From Candidatus Gallimonas merdigallinarum (lineage in GTDB: Bacteria; Bacillota; Clostridia; Christensenellales; Borkfalkiaceae): DNA of 64,000 bases. Shown here piece after piece: positions 48,378-58,657 of this stretch (its first letter is position 1; every line of letters starts with the position of its first letter). The stretch lies in the NCBI GenBank assembly GCA_904373325.1, contig CAJFFP010000002.1:1-64000 (forward strand), in the 5' to 3' direction. A program made the translations under genes and the position numbers. The notes under the pieces were generated by a model. The model did no database searches. It was not told where the DNA came from and was given only the letters and a program-made list of their open reading frames with translations.

Positions 48378-49787
48378 TTATCTGACTTTTTCAATATCCT
48401 TCTGAATTCTGTCTCGAAATAAATCCATCCATGCATCAGCGATTAGTGTTGCCCCTGCAACGCTGGGATGTACTCCATCATAGAGATATTTTTCCGCACC
48501 GTATTTTTTCTCTGCTTCTTGCAATTTTTTCTGTAACGGCAAAAAATATAATTTAAAGCCTTCCGCTAAACCTTTTACAATCTTGGCATATCGATAAACT
48601 TGTTGAAACCGTTCAAATTGCTGCTGTGTATATTTCCCCTTCAAAACAAACGGTTCACACAAAATGATTTTCACGTTGGGCAAGCGTATTAACGTTTCCT
48701 CGATCATCATAGCATAAATTTTCTCGAACCTGTCGATTTCCACTCCGTCTTTCTCGTTGAGTTCATGCCAAATATCGTTGATACCGACTAAAATACTCAA
48801 TACATCCGGATTCAGATTCCAAACGTCGCGTTTGATTCGTGCATACAGATCAACACTTCTATCACCGCCGATCCCGCGATTGATCACCTGATATTCTAAC
48901 GGATTTTTCCGATACAACGCTGAAGCAACCAACATAGGATAACCGCTAGTTACCGCACCGCAAACCGTTTTATAAATCGCTTCCGCTTTGTTCTTCCTGC
49001 TTGCCAAAATGAGAATCTGCTTTGCCTGCATGATCTGCTTAATTCCCATGGTAAACGCCTTTCTCGGCACTTCCGAAACATTGGCGAATAATCTTGCGTT
49101 GTCTTTGATTGTGTTTTCGGTCAAATTTACGACATGCGTTTCGCTCCCGAACGGCGTATTCGGTTCGTTGAACGCAATATGCCCGTTGCTGCCCAAACCC
49201 AAAAGCTGGATATCGCGCGGCATTTTTGAGAGCAATTTATTGTATCTAACACACTCCTCCTCTTCATTCTGTGCCGTGCTTATGCTCGATATTTCCGAAC
49301 TTTTGACAATTTCCTCGAACGCTTCACTTGAATCGCAAAGACACAGCCCACGATACAAACGCTCTTTACAAGTGTTATTTCCCTCTGCGACTGTAAGCAC
49401 TTGCTTTGCCCGCGCTTTCAAACGATCGATTACAGTCCGCCTTTGATATTCGATTTCAACTTTATAATTCTTTTCGGGATCAAAGTCAAACGATACCGCT
49501 GTGCATAATTCGTATTGCTCTTGCGTCTCGATCCGTTCTCCGTTGCAAAACAATTTTACAGTACCGTCCGCGATATCCTGAAACAATAGGGTAATCACAC
49601 GGTTTATGGGCAAGAAAGAAGGATCGCCTTTTGTAAAAATTTCCAAAACCTGCTTCCCTCTCGTATGCGTCATTTTGAAAATTGTAACGCAGGTTTTTCC
49701 TTCCAAATCTTCATACAAGGAAAATTCGCCGTCCCCTTCATATGCCCAAACTTCAAAATTCTGAAGGGGAAAACAATGCGCAGCCAA
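48378..49787 (-). pseudogene. Chimeric open frame of GH31, NagB and SGNH fragments
   Basis: This 469-codon frame, opening with TTG, joins pieces of three enzymes. Residues about 10-165 match the carboxy domain of a GH31 glycosidase (FEVWAYEGDGEFSLYEDLEG). Residues about 176-290 match the second half of glucosamine-6-phosphate deaminase (LLGLGSNGHIAFNEPNTPFG and TMGIKQIMQAKQILILA). Residues about 293-469 match the later part of an SGNH/GDSL hydrolase (ILVGINDIWHE and DGVHPSV) without its GDS start. All lack their N-terminal catalytic parts. It is most simply a set of in-frame deletions in a once larger locus, or an assembly collapse; a working fusion is unlikely. Confidence 0.75.
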
Positions 49788-49953
49788 TCTTTTTATAAAA
49801 CTCTATTCTTTGCTTCAAAAGTTCTTCGCTGCAACGAAAATACTGCGCTAAACACGACAAACACATTGTTTCGGTTGCGCCGCGATTCACCAAACGCTTA
49901 TACAGCGCATCTTCGTCCTGCGTCGTTCGTGCGCCGCACGTCTTGCAATACAT
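49753..49953 (-). CDS. Small zinc-ribbon-like protein
   Basis: A 66-residue protein with two CxxC pairs: MYCKTCGARTTQDE and MCLSCLAQYF. The size and spacing fit a small family common in clostridial genomes, whose function I do not know. It ends normally (KKIGCALFSPSEF). Its last 35 bases overlap the start of the chimeric frame, showing where the 5' end of the GH31 gene was lost. The ATG is four bases after the GH27 stop region. Confidence 0.7.
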   Translation of the reverse strand: MYCKTCGARTTQDEDALYKRLVNRGATETMCLSCLAQYFRCSEELLKQRIEFYKKIGCALFSPSEF

Positions 49954-49956
49954 TTT

Positions 49957-51078
49957 TTACAACTCCTTCACGCTACCGCGCATCATCACACAATCGTGTG
50001 CATCTACCGACAATTCGATCGTGCCGTTGACAAAATAACGCCGTTCATCCGTCCAAAGATCCCGAAAGACGACGGTCCTGCCTGTATTCTGTGACAAACC
50101 GATTGTGTCGGAAAAAAGTATACCTCTGCGCCTATCGTCGTTCAAATTAAACAATCCGACTACAACGTCGCCGTTTTCCATAACGCGCACGAAAACATGA
50201 ACGCCGTAATCGTTTTGCGTTTGATATACTTGCCGGCCACCCCTGTCTTGATTCACGGCAATTACGTCGCGGTTCAATAAAATTTTACGCGTAGTCTCGT
50301 CCATGCTCCGCACGTCGCAGCCGATGATGAGCGGCGAAGCAAACAGCGCCCACGCGGAAAAATGCAGCTTGTATTCTTGAAACGTGCAACCCGTAAGTCC
50401 TACGTTTCCCTTTCCGTTCATGCCGACGATAAGCATATCCATATCGTTAAAACAACCCTGCCCGCCGTAAGGCAAAAGCGGAATCTGCTGTTCAATAATA
50501 CTTTTAATCGAAACGAACGAATCGTTGATATCGCCCGTGGAACGCCAGGTGTGCGCGTGAGAGGAACGGATCCAACTATGCGTCGCGTCCGCGCCCCAAG
50601 AACAAGCCGCAAATAGAATATCCCTGCCGCTATTTGCCAAAGCAAGCCCCATTCGGCGGTATAAAGTCGCCCCGTCCGCATTGGCAGGCTTAAAGCAATA
50701 GTCATATTTCAGATAATCGACGCCCCATTCGGCAAACGTCTGCGCGTCGATAAATTCATGATCCAAACTCCCCGGATACGAGGCGCACGTCATCGTCCCC
50801 GCACAGGAATACATCCCGAACTTTAACCCTTTTTTGTGGATATATTCCGCCAACGCCTTCATTCCGGAAGGAAATTTTTTGTGATCGGGAACCATTCTGC
50901 CGTCCCTTCCGCGCTCCCGCAGCGCCCAGCAGTCATCAATGATTACATATTCGTAACCCGCATCCTTCAATCCGCTTTTTACGATCGCATCCGCGGCTTC
51001 CATAATCAAACTTTCGTTGATTTCTTCTCCGAACGTGTTCCAGCTGTTCCAACCCATCGGCGGTTTTTCGATATACAT
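49957..51078 (-). CDS. GH27 alpha-galactosidase
   Basis: A 373-residue cytosolic enzyme of clan GH-D. The N terminus PPMGWNSWNTFG is typical, the nucleophile Asp lies in VDYLKYDYC (about residue 125) and the acid/base in WRSTGDINDSF (about 183). The CSWGADATHSW and GGQGCFNDMDMLIVG stretches line the pocket. It removes terminal alpha-linked galactose (or N-acetylgalactosamine). No signal peptide, so it acts on imported oligosaccharide. GC content is lower than in the host region. It lies 37 nt after the GH20-like gene on the same strand. Confidence 0.93.
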   Translation of the reverse strand: MYIEKPPMGWNSWNTFGEEINESLIMEAADAIVKSGLKDAGYEYVIIDDCWALRERGRDGRMVPDHKKFPSGMKALAEYIHKKGLKFGMYSCAGTMTCASYPGSLDHEFIDAQTFAEWGVDYLKYDYCFKPANADGATLYRRMGLALANSGRDILFAACSWGADATHSWIRSSHAHTWRSTGDINDSFVSIKSIIEQQIPLLPYGGQGCFNDMDMLIVGMNGKGNVGLTGCTFQEYKLHFSAWALFASPLIIGCDVRSMDETTRKILLNRDVIAVNQDRGGRQVYQTQNDYGVHVFVRVMENGDVVVGLFNLNDDRRRGILFSDTIGLSQNTGRTVVFRDLWTDERRYFVNGTIELSVDAHDCVMMRGSVKEL

Positions 51079-51115
51079 GAAAGTAATCCTCCTCGTAAAT
51101 TATTTGTTATATGTT

Positions 51116-52723
51116 CTACAATTCACTTGTCGAAATCAACCGACGGTAATCGTTTAAAAACAACATATCGGGAGCATTTGGATCGCGCGGCAAAATCTTT
51201 TCTCCCAATTCGTCTATGCGTTGTATGGTTCCCGCAAGATACCCTTCCAGCCGCCGCCGACAATACAAAAGGCGCCTCTGCAATCCTCCTAAACGCGCAC
51301 AATGCACTTCGAAGCCGAACGGTTTGTTGACCGTATTCCACTGAGTATCAAACGCTTGGAAAAACGATTCCAACCGTTTTTCCGCTTCGGCGTATTCACC
51401 GATAACCCGTTCGATCGCTCCTCTATCGCCGCATTGGTATGCTTCACGCGTCTGAACACCCAGATAAGCCTTCTTCTCCAAAAGTTTGCATAACTTTTCA
51501 GAGGTATCAAAGAGATAGGCATACTCTCCCGCCCGCAACTTAGCTTTACTGAGTTTTTTCGCATATTCGCCATAAGGGATCTCGGCTTGCCTGACGATCG
51601 TCGTTCCGTCATATATACCTAAAAAAGGATCGGAATATAACAGCGCCTTGCAAGGATTAATGAGCGCGTCGGGCGCGTGTGATGTGGCAGGGATATCGGG
51701 CAATGCCAATAAATCAAAGTCTTCAAACGCAACCCCGAATAATTTTTGAAATTCGGCGGCGATAACGCCATGATCGTATTCTCCGTCGGCATAACGACGG
51801 ATGGCATACAGTGCATTCAACACCGTAAACGGCGGGCATTCTCCTCCGTTATCCCCCCATAGCGTGATGAGCACGTTTTCGATCTTATTCTTGCGGACAC
51901 TTTTTAAAGCGGGTTGCATCGTCGCATAGGTAAACCGCGTTTGCGGGGCGAATCCGCTCCATGTCCATGCACCGCCCGCAAACCAAATATCCCGGTTGAA
52001 TTTTTTATGCAACGAAATCATTGCATCGTAATGGCTTTCTTCCGTATGATAATAATCCCAATATGCCAATGAAATATTCGAAGGCAGATTTTTCATAACT
52101 TCAGCTGGAAGTTGCACGTCGTGTCCGTAATAATCTCCTTCTGCCGCCAAACGGAAAAACATATCGCTCCACATATGAGCCGCAAAGCCATACTTTTCGG
52201 CGATGCTGATTACGCGCCCGAGATGTCTGTTTAAAATTTCAAAGCGGTTGCTTGCCCCATGCTTATCCAAATATTTACCGAGCCCGACATGATGAGCTTC
52301 GTCCATGCCGATATGCACGTTTCTCGATGTGAAGTTTTCGGCAAGCGTCGCAAAAATGCGTTCGATAAACGCATACGTCTTTTCATCATCAATCAACAAG
52401 ATATCATCAATATCGGTTATTTCGGCAAAACGAGGCAATTTCACAGGATTGGTAAAATGAGCGAGCGTTTGAACGCAAGGTATGAGTTCTATTCCTTGCG
52501 CTTTTGCATATTCATCCATCTCTCTGATTTCCGCGCCCGTATAACGCCCGCGCAAATACCCAAAATACGGTTCATCTGTTATCTCGAAAGTATCTTCCGT
52601 ATACAATTCAAGCGTATTATAACCCATGACTTGCAAAACATCTATTAATTTTTTTACGGTAGATACTTTTGGAACAGCGTTACGCGAACAATCCAGCATG
52701 ACTCCGAAATGTTTATATTTCAT
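51116..52723 (-). CDS. GH20-like beta-N-acetylhexosaminidase
   Basis: A 535-residue barrel enzyme. The start MKYKHFGVMLDCSRNAVPKV, the strand VMGYNTLELYTEDTFE and the catalytic Asp-Glu pair in HIGMDEAHHVGLGKYL (about residue 156) match the GH20 branch that releases beta-linked GlcNAc or GalNAc. The carboxy-terminal 180 residues are helical. No signal peptide. The ATG at 52723 has GAGGGG seven bases ahead, inside the end of the GH43-like gene. Confidence 0.85.
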   Translation of the reverse strand: MKYKHFGVMLDCSRNAVPKVSTVKKLIDVLQVMGYNTLELYTEDTFEITDEPYFGYLRGRYTGAEIREMDEYAKAQGIELIPCVQTLAHFTNPVKLPRFAEITDIDDILLIDDEKTYAFIERIFATLAENFTSRNVHIGMDEAHHVGLGKYLDKHGASNRFEILNRHLGRVISIAEKYGFAAHMWSDMFFRLAAEGDYYGHDVQLPAEVMKNLPSNISLAYWDYYHTEESHYDAMISLHKKFNRDIWFAGGAWTWSGFAPQTRFTYATMQPALKSVRKNKIENVLITLWGDNGGECPPFTVLNALYAIRRYADGEYDHGVIAAEFQKLFGVAFEDFDLLALPDIPATSHAPDALINPCKALLYSDPFLGIYDGTTIVRQAEIPYGEYAKKLSKAKLRAGEYAYLFDTSEKLCKLLEKKAYLGVQTREAYQCGDRGAIERVIGEYAEAEKRLESFFQAFDTQWNTVNKPFGFEVHCARLGGLQRRLLYCRRRLEGYLAGTIQRIDELGEKILPRDPNAPDMLFLNDYRRLISTSEL

Positions 52724-52727
52724 GTCA

Positions 52728-53564
52728 TTACCCCTCAAAAAGAAACAATTTCATGCGCTCGTCGGGCGTACGGTTGGGTTGATGGAAGGTAAGATATCTT
52801 TTCCCCGTTAAATCGGTAAAGCACATACAGTGTCCGCCGTCTTTACGAAATACGATTTTTTCAAAAACATACTCACCGTATATCCCGGACCGACTAACGC
52901 TTTTTACGACCGTATAACCTGTTTCTGTATACGTAGACCATAATAATACGATATTGCCGTTTTCCTCGTACAAATACGGACCTTCGGCAATGTATCCTAC
53001 GATGTCGCCGTTTCTCGATTCACCCGTAATCCCGTTATACTTTCCGCTTATGATTTTCCGAGGCTTGCTCGCTCTGTGTGTCAAATCGTCCGAAAGTTCG
53101 CAAATAAACAAACTTCCGTCGCCGTCTCCCGTCACGGTATCCACCCACTCATCGGAAAAACACAAATAAGGCTTGTTTTGGTATACGAATAACGTGGCGT
53201 CTAAACACTCCCAATCGCGCGGCGTAATATATTCACCCGTCAATGCGGTAAAACCGGCAAATAAACTTTCAGAAAAGTAAATAAACGAGCCGCGCCCGAC
53301 GTCTTCGCGGAATGCGGAAAAAATTAAATAATATTTCCCTTTATACTTGTGTAACTCCGGTGCCCAGATATTCGTATAAGAATCCAAAGAACCATCCGTT
53401 ACCAACGTACACTCCCGTTTGAACTCCTGTAAATCCGTGGAGGAATACAATGTCAGATCGCTTGCCTTCCCCCACGGATCGTCGCCCGTTGTTCCCAGTA
53501 AATAATAACTTCCGTTATCTACCAATACAAACGGATCCCTGATATGGATCTCATCTCGTTTCAT
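52728..53564 (-). CDS. GH43-like five-bladed propeller glycosidase
   Basis: A 278-residue protein. It begins near HIRDPFVLVDNGSYYLLG, which supplies the usual base Asp, has the middle Asp in SYTNIWAPELHKYKGKYYL with DATLF further on, and the acid Glu in YIAEGPYLYEENG. Substrates in the family are arabinose, xylose or galactose side chains. The start at 53564 follows GAGGAG. No signal peptide. It reads into the GH20-like gene. Confidence 0.85.
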   Translation of the reverse strand: MKRDEIHIRDPFVLVDNGSYYLLGTTGDDPWGKASDLTLYSSTDLQEFKRECTLVTDGSLDSYTNIWAPELHKYKGKYYLIFSAFREDVGRGSFIYFSESLFAGFTALTGEYITPRDWECLDATLFVYQNKPYLCFSDEWVDTVTGDGDGSLFICELSDDLTHRASKPRKIISGKYNGITGESRNGDIVGYIAEGPYLYEENGNIVLLWSTYTETGYTVVKSVSRSGIYGEYVFEKIVFRKDGGHCMCFTDLTGKRYLTFHQPNRTPDERMKLFLFEG

Positions 53565-53778
53565 CTTTACAACTCCTCGTATCATAAAGTTCCATGGTTT
53601 TTGCAAGGGATCAAGTAAGAACCCTTTATATCAACAGCGTTGCTGTGGTACAATGTGCTTGGTGCGAACGGAGGCTCGTAGTTCAACTCCATAAGACTAG
53701 TTCTTCCAACAAAGAATTACGCCTCTGTCTTTACGTGTTTGCGCGGATGAGCTGAATAGCACCAGGTCGTTGCATCTC
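53565..53778. other. Unassigned non-coding stretch between GH36 and GH43 genes
   Basis: About 214 nt without a complete gene. Part of it (53607-53760) has a composition different from either neighbour and contains TAGTTC repeats and GGAG/CTCC arms that could fold, as at the RNA-bearing end of an IS605-like element. I cannot assign it. Confidence 0.3.
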
Positions 53779-55923
53779 TCACAAGGCAGTACCCGCGTAA
53801 AGTCCGGTCGTCTTTTTTTCTATCAATAACATCAACGCCGTCGGTTCGTTCGTCGCATCATGATCGAACAGCTCCGCCAAATCCAAACCGTAAGCATTCA
53901 ATACATCTCCGCGCGCGGTAAACAGCTGCGTTTTCCCTACGATAGTCACGTTATACGTTGCCGTATCGTCCAATCCGCCCAAACGGAATCGCCCGCGTTC
54001 ACGGTTAACCTCCTCGTTAAAACGTATAACGGTTGCAATCGCCTCGCCGCCATCCTCCGCAATGGCGATCCACGACGTATATGTATTTCCGTAAGCGCTT
54101 TCAAGCAAACGAAATGTACCGTACTGTAACGTTCTACGATGCCGTTTATAAAATTCCGTATAAGATTTTAATTGCGCAAACTCCTCCTGCGACATGGCAA
54201 GCAAATTATATTCGTGCCCCAGGACGCCTGCCGCCGCTACGGAAAAGCGCGAAAACAGCGGAGACGAACGCCCTGTCTGATGGTTTGGAACGGAAGAAAC
54301 GTGTGCGCTCATAGTGCAAGACGGATAAGCAGCAAGCGTGCCTTCCTGAATGCGCAGCCGATCCATACAATCGGTATTGTCGCTCGTCCAAATTTGCGGC
54401 ATATAACACAAAATACCCAAATCGTATCGATTCCCGCCGCCTGAGCACCCTTCAAACAAAACATCGGCAAACTCCGATGTAAGCCGTTTCCAAATATCGT
54501 ATAAAGCAAGCATATAGCGATGAGCATACTCCCCGCCCGCAGCAAACGGGGAAGAAATATCGGTCATAACGCGATTGCAATCCCACTTAATATAATCAAT
54601 CCGAAAATCAATCAATAAGCGGCGCATAAATTGTAAAACATATTCCGCTACGTCAGGATTCACCAAATCAAGCACAAATTGATTCCGCGTGATAATCGGC
54701 GTACGCCCGCCCGTTAAAGCGTATTCGGGATGACGGCGGTAAAGTTCGCTGTCGGGCGAAATCATTTCGGGTTCGACCCATAAACCGAATTTTAAGCCCA
54801 TATCATGTAACTCATTCGAAAACGATAGCAGACCGCCCGTCTTTTCTTCGTTGTCCGTCCAGTCACCCAAAGAACAAGTGTCGTTGTTTCGCTTTCCGAA
54901 CCATCCGTCATCGAGCACGAAACACTCCGCGCCCGCATCTTTTGCCGCCCTTGCCAAAGAAGATAACTTTTTACGATTAAAATCAAAATATACGGCTTCC
55001 CAACTGTTCAATACAACGGGACGGTCTGCACTTGCAAATTTACCGCGCAAAATATGACGTCGTACAAAAACGTGCATTTGCTCGGTGATTTTTTGCGGAT
55101 TCGGAGCGTACAGCATTACCGCCTGTGGCGTATCAAACGCTTCGCCCGGCGATAATTTCCAATCGAACCGCTCATCGTTCAAGCCGATCAAAATACGTGT
55201 CTGTCCCAAGGGCGTCGCTTCGGCGATTTCCTTATGATTTCCCGAATACAGTAAATTCACCGCATAACAGCCGTTATGTGGCGTATCGATGCGCCAAAAC
55301 GGATTGTACCGGTTTGAACTATATCCACACGACGAACCGGTAGAAAATACCCCCGATTCCAACAAAATTTTCTTTTGCTGACGTTCCCGTGCCCATGCGC
55401 CGTCGAAATATACGATCGTATGCCCCGTGTCGTCCAAATCGAGTTGCGCACTGCTGAAACGTCGGATATGGTAAACTTCGTTTCCTACGTTTTCTAACCG
55501 ATGAAATACCGCAATACAATCACAATCCGAAAACAACGTATATACAGCAGACAATATTAATCCGCCTACCCTATCGGTATACGTGAATACGACAGTTTTA
55601 TCGTTCCCGTGCGCAGACGGGAGTCCTTTCGGCGCGATCTCCCGCCTGCTTACATCCGTCAAAACAAATTCCTGCGTATAATTACCTTTATCGTCCTGCA
55701 ATTCCAACTGAAATTGCCGATTGTTGCCATTCCCGAAGAAGGAAATCATATCGTTCTCTCGGTGAATATCGTCTATCGCAGGGAAATACTCTCTCCTCTT
55801 GATCCGAAAAGGATATTTTTCGGCATCGGCTATTTTTTTGCCATAATAGAGATTTTCCCCGCTTTGCCCGTCTATCAGTAAGGTCGTTTCAGGCGTATCT
55901 AACTTTATAAATTTTTCTACCAC
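53779..55923 (-). CDS. GH36 alpha-galactosidase
   Basis: A protein of about 714 residues of clan GH-D with an N-terminal beta-supersandwich and a catalytic barrel. The nucleophile is the Asp of IDYIKWDCNR (about residue 455), the acid/base Asp in FEGCSGGGNRYDLGI (about 520), and WEAVYFDFN and DDGWFGKRN are the earlier pocket motifs. It cleaves alpha-galactosides of the raffinose or glycan type. I prefer the GTG at 55923 (GGAG five bases ahead) to the GTG at 55989, whose extra 22 residues do not look like the family. Two alpha-galactosidases (GH27, GH36) in one locus imply an alpha-galactosyl substrate. Confidence 0.92.
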   Translation of the reverse strand: MVEKFIKLDTPETTLLIDGQSGENLYYGKKIADAEKYPFRIKRREYFPAIDDIHRENDMISFFGNGNNRQFQLELQDDKGNYTQEFVLTDVSRREIAPKGLPSAHGNDKTVVFTYTDRVGGLILSAVYTLFSDCDCIAVFHRLENVGNEVYHIRRFSSAQLDLDDTGHTIVYFDGAWARERQQKKILLESGVFSTGSSCGYSSNRYNPFWRIDTPHNGCYAVNLLYSGNHKEIAEATPLGQTRILIGLNDERFDWKLSPGEAFDTPQAVMLYAPNPQKITEQMHVFVRRHILRGKFASADRPVVLNSWEAVYFDFNRKKLSSLARAAKDAGAECFVLDDGWFGKRNNDTCSLGDWTDNEEKTGGLLSFSNELHDMGLKFGLWVEPEMISPDSELYRRHPEYALTGGRTPIITRNQFVLDLVNPDVAEYVLQFMRRLLIDFRIDYIKWDCNRVMTDISSPFAAGGEYAHRYMLALYDIWKRLTSEFADVLFEGCSGGGNRYDLGILCYMPQIWTSDNTDCMDRLRIQEGTLAAYPSCTMSAHVSSVPNHQTGRSSPLFSRFSVAAAGVLGHEYNLLAMSQEEFAQLKSYTEFYKRHRRTLQYGTFRLLESAYGNTYTSWIAIAEDGGEAIATVIRFNEEVNRERGRFRLGGLDDTATYNVTIVGKTQLFTARGDVLNAYGLDLAELFDHDATNEPTALMLLIEKKTTGLYAGTAL

Positions 55924-56002
55924 AATTTCTCCAAATAATGCCGCCCCCTGCAAAATCGCAACGAGCGGCACTGCAGTCTTATTTTTCACTGCTTATTGTA
56001 AC

Positions 56003-58066
56003 TTAACGTACAGTAAATTTTGCCGTAGCTCCCACACCCGCATCTTTGATAAGATAGCTGATTTCCACAATGCCGTCCCATGCTTCGGGAGCATTTTCGG
56101 CAAGCGCAAATGAATATGTTCCCTTATTTCCACCACCAAGCGACAAAATCTTATCTGCCGCTTTCTCCGTGCCGAACGGAGCTATCAGTTCTTTTTCAAA
56201 TCCTTCTATTGGTAACCATACCGATTTTACGAATCCATCCACTGTATGATAATCCACCCGCACGCCAAGCGAAGCGTTTTGGCTTGCCGTAGCGCCACCC
56301 CATACTTCATAACTGAAGGATAGCGTCTCGTGTTTTTTCATGTCGCCCAAAATAACGGCAACGCCGCTCTCGCCCGTAGCATGATTTACCATGCCCGCAT
56401 ATGCCGTCAAGCTGTTATTGTGAATATCGGTATAAGGCATATTATCGCCACGATCGGCATAATAATATTCTTTTTTGAGCAGCTTACCCACGTTTGCCTT
56501 TTCGTCCAATTCGTTTCCGTTAAATTCGGTGTTGAATTCTACGTAAAGCGCCCCCGTTTCCGGAACATCGAGTTCAAGTTTCATTCCGTCCTTTATCTCG
56601 TCGATATGGCGATATAAAACCGGAGTCTTGGTATAAATGCCGTTATCGTAATCGTCTTGATTGATCACATACACGTCACACGACTTTGTTCCCGCGGGAA
56701 GGTTGGTAAACGTAACGTCCAAATTCTGTTCCTTCATATCCGAACGGTTATACAAAATCACCCCCGCCCGGTGCGAATCCGCTCCTGCCATTACTCCCAA
56801 CATTTCGTTGTCGTTTTGCACAGATACCGCATCTACGGGTAAACGACCGTACATCCAAAGCGTATGATAAGAGGGCATGATTTCATATGAATATTCTTTT
56901 ATCATCGAATGGGTATCGCCCGCAATATACTGAGACCAAGCGACACGCGTTACGTCCGTTGCAGCATTCGCGGCAGCAATGCCGTCGAAGAACGACCAAA
57001 CAAGGCGCATACTGTTCCAACCCGATCCGTTTCCGACCGAATTGAATTCGGAAACGTGCTGCTGCAATTTTCTGAGATCCAATCCGCCATTCTCTTTAAG
57101 TAACCCATCCTCTTTAAATTCGGGAGCGGATCCGTCGGAATAACTCTTTATCGCTTCCCGCACAATCTGCAAACGTTCATCCCAGCCCTTTTCCACCTTT
57201 ACATCGTTCATTCCGCCATTTCCGTCGGTATAAAAGTGCCAAGAAATCCCCTCGGGCATCACGCCGCCGCCCGTTGCGGGATCGAGCGTTTGCTCCCATA
57301 AACGTTGCCAATTGCTTTTGAGACCGTCCTCCGCCGACTGCTTTTCGTTGATAAAACGGTCGATATAAGCAAGTCCGGGCGTGTATACGGTAGCAAAAGG
57401 ATTTGCATCATGATAAGCCCTGTTTGCCGTGGCGACCGTACGCATATTGTCGTACATGGAATCGTACCAATATACATTTCCCAAGTCCGGTTCGTTCCAC
57501 GTTTCGAGCAACGTGTATTGCCCGCGATCCTTTAAATGCTTGGCTACATTATAACAAAATGTATAATACCGCTCTAAATCAGGAGTAACACCGTAACCCT
57601 CTTTCAAAGTGCCGTTTTCCTCTTGCGCTGCATAAAGGGGTGTTCCGACCATAATGATAAACGGCGCAATATCCTGTTCCGCCACTTTATCCAAAAAACG
57701 ATCGACCAGCTTCCATTCAAGCTCAGAGGATCCGTCGCTGTTCCGGTCGTGACCGATTGCATTACCAATTCCGTTCTGTTGAAACATCATATCGAAGCGT
57801 AAATTGTCCGAATGCATTTGCCCGATATCCTGTAGCGCTTCCAAAGAGGCACCGTCTAAACTCTGCGTACGTTCTTCACCTAGAAAATACCAATTCGGGC
57901 AAAACATATCGACCTTTTTCAGATTTTGAACAACTTGACCGTTACGCGCGGCAAAATCGACCGCCATATCCGCTGCGATACGGTTGTTGTCATTACATCC
58001 CGAAAAATACGCCATAGACATTCCCATCATCAAAGCAGCGCACAAAAAGCTGACTTGTTTTTTCAT
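56003..58066 (-). CDS. Lipoprotein glycosidase, GH39-like
   Basis: A 687-residue cell-surface protein. Signal peptide with lipobox (YFSGC, Cys about residue 24) is followed by a clan GH-A barrel: acid/base Glu in LLETWNEPDLGN (about residue 195) and the likely nucleophile Glu in QQHVSEFNSVG (about 340). The WHFYTDGNG strand fits GH39 beta-xylosidase or iduronidase relatives. A beta-rich module at the end (residues 470-687) may bind carbohydrate. As an anchored enzyme it should make the first cut outside the cell. Confidence 0.8.
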   Translation of the reverse strand: MKKQVSFLCAALMMGMSMAYFSGCNDNNRIAADMAVDFAARNGQVVQNLKKVDMFCPNWYFLGEERTQSLDGASLEALQDIGQMHSDNLRFDMMFQQNGIGNAIGHDRNSDGSSELEWKLVDRFLDKVAEQDIAPFIIMVGTPLYAAQEENGTLKEGYGVTPDLERYYTFCYNVAKHLKDRGQYTLLETWNEPDLGNVYWYDSMYDNMRTVATANRAYHDANPFATVYTPGLAYIDRFINEKQSAEDGLKSNWQRLWEQTLDPATGGGVMPEGISWHFYTDGNGGMNDVKVEKGWDERLQIVREAIKSYSDGSAPEFKEDGLLKENGGLDLRKLQQHVSEFNSVGNGSGWNSMRLVWSFFDGIAAANAATDVTRVAWSQYIAGDTHSMIKEYSYEIMPSYHTLWMYGRLPVDAVSVQNDNEMLGVMAGADSHRAGVILYNRSDMKEQNLDVTFTNLPAGTKSCDVYVINQDDYDNGIYTKTPVLYRHIDEIKDGMKLELDVPETGALYVEFNTEFNGNELDEKANVGKLLKKEYYYADRGDNMPYTDIHNNSLTAYAGMVNHATGESGVAVILGDMKKHETLSFSYEVWGGATASQNASLGVRVDYHTVDGFVKSVWLPIEGFEKELIAPFGTEKAADKILSLGGGNKGTYSFALAENAPEAWDGIVEISYLIKDAGVGATAKFTVR

Positions 58067-58081
58067 TTTCGTCTCCCTCCG

Positions 58082-58657
58082 TTAAAACCGAATGGTAATA
58101 TGCACGTCCGTCAGATCGTGCAACTCGCGTTCGTTGGCGGATAGAGAAAACCAAAGCTCTTCACCCTTTTTTAACTTAACGGAAAGAGTCTTTTCCGCCT
58201 CGCTCGTTTCCTCTGTCCCCGTCAGCTCCTGCTCGTAGATAATGTTTTTCGCATTGTCGTAAACCTTAAAAGTTACGCCATCGTCATCGTAATGATTGGG
58301 AACGTCTTTCAACTGCAATTCAATGATTTTCAGGGAGATATCTACCGTCGCATTTCCGCTACGCTGTGCAGTATGCCGCAACACAACTTCCGCTTCGCGG
58401 TGCGGTCGCCACTGCGATCCCTGCACCTGAACATACTTATTGCGATAGCAACCGTAATAAGGAACATAAGCGAGCCGTTCAACGTACCAGGCAACGTCGC
58501 CGCTGAAATAATCCCACCCCATATATCCTTGCGCATCGGAACAATAATCCTCGACGTTATCGAACGTTTTATAGTCCTCATACGGCTGAGTGGCACAAGC
58601 GGACAAGCCAAATATTGCCGCACAGCACAGCAAGAAACAGATAATCCGCTTTCTCAT
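58082..58657 (-). CDS. Small lipoprotein of the glycan locus
   Basis: A 191-residue lipoprotein: signal peptide MRKRIICFLLCCAAIFG and lipobox LSAC. The mature part begins with a Tyr/Asp-rich stretch and then a beta-sandwich-like domain (ATVDISLKIIELQLKDV and VTFKVYDNAKNIIY). I do not recognise a family. Its ATG overlaps the stop of the upstream anchored protein by four bases, so they are made together, possibly as glycan-binding surface proteins. Confidence 0.7.
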   Translation of the reverse strand: MRKRIICFLLCCAAIFGLSACATQPYEDYKTFDNVEDYCSDAQGYMGWDYFSGDVAWYVERLAYVPYYGCYRNKYVQVQGSQWRPHREAEVVLRHTAQRSGNATVDISLKIIELQLKDVPNHYDDDGVTFKVYDNAKNIIYEQELTGTEETSEAEKTLSVKLKKGEELWFSLSANERELHDLTDVHITIRF

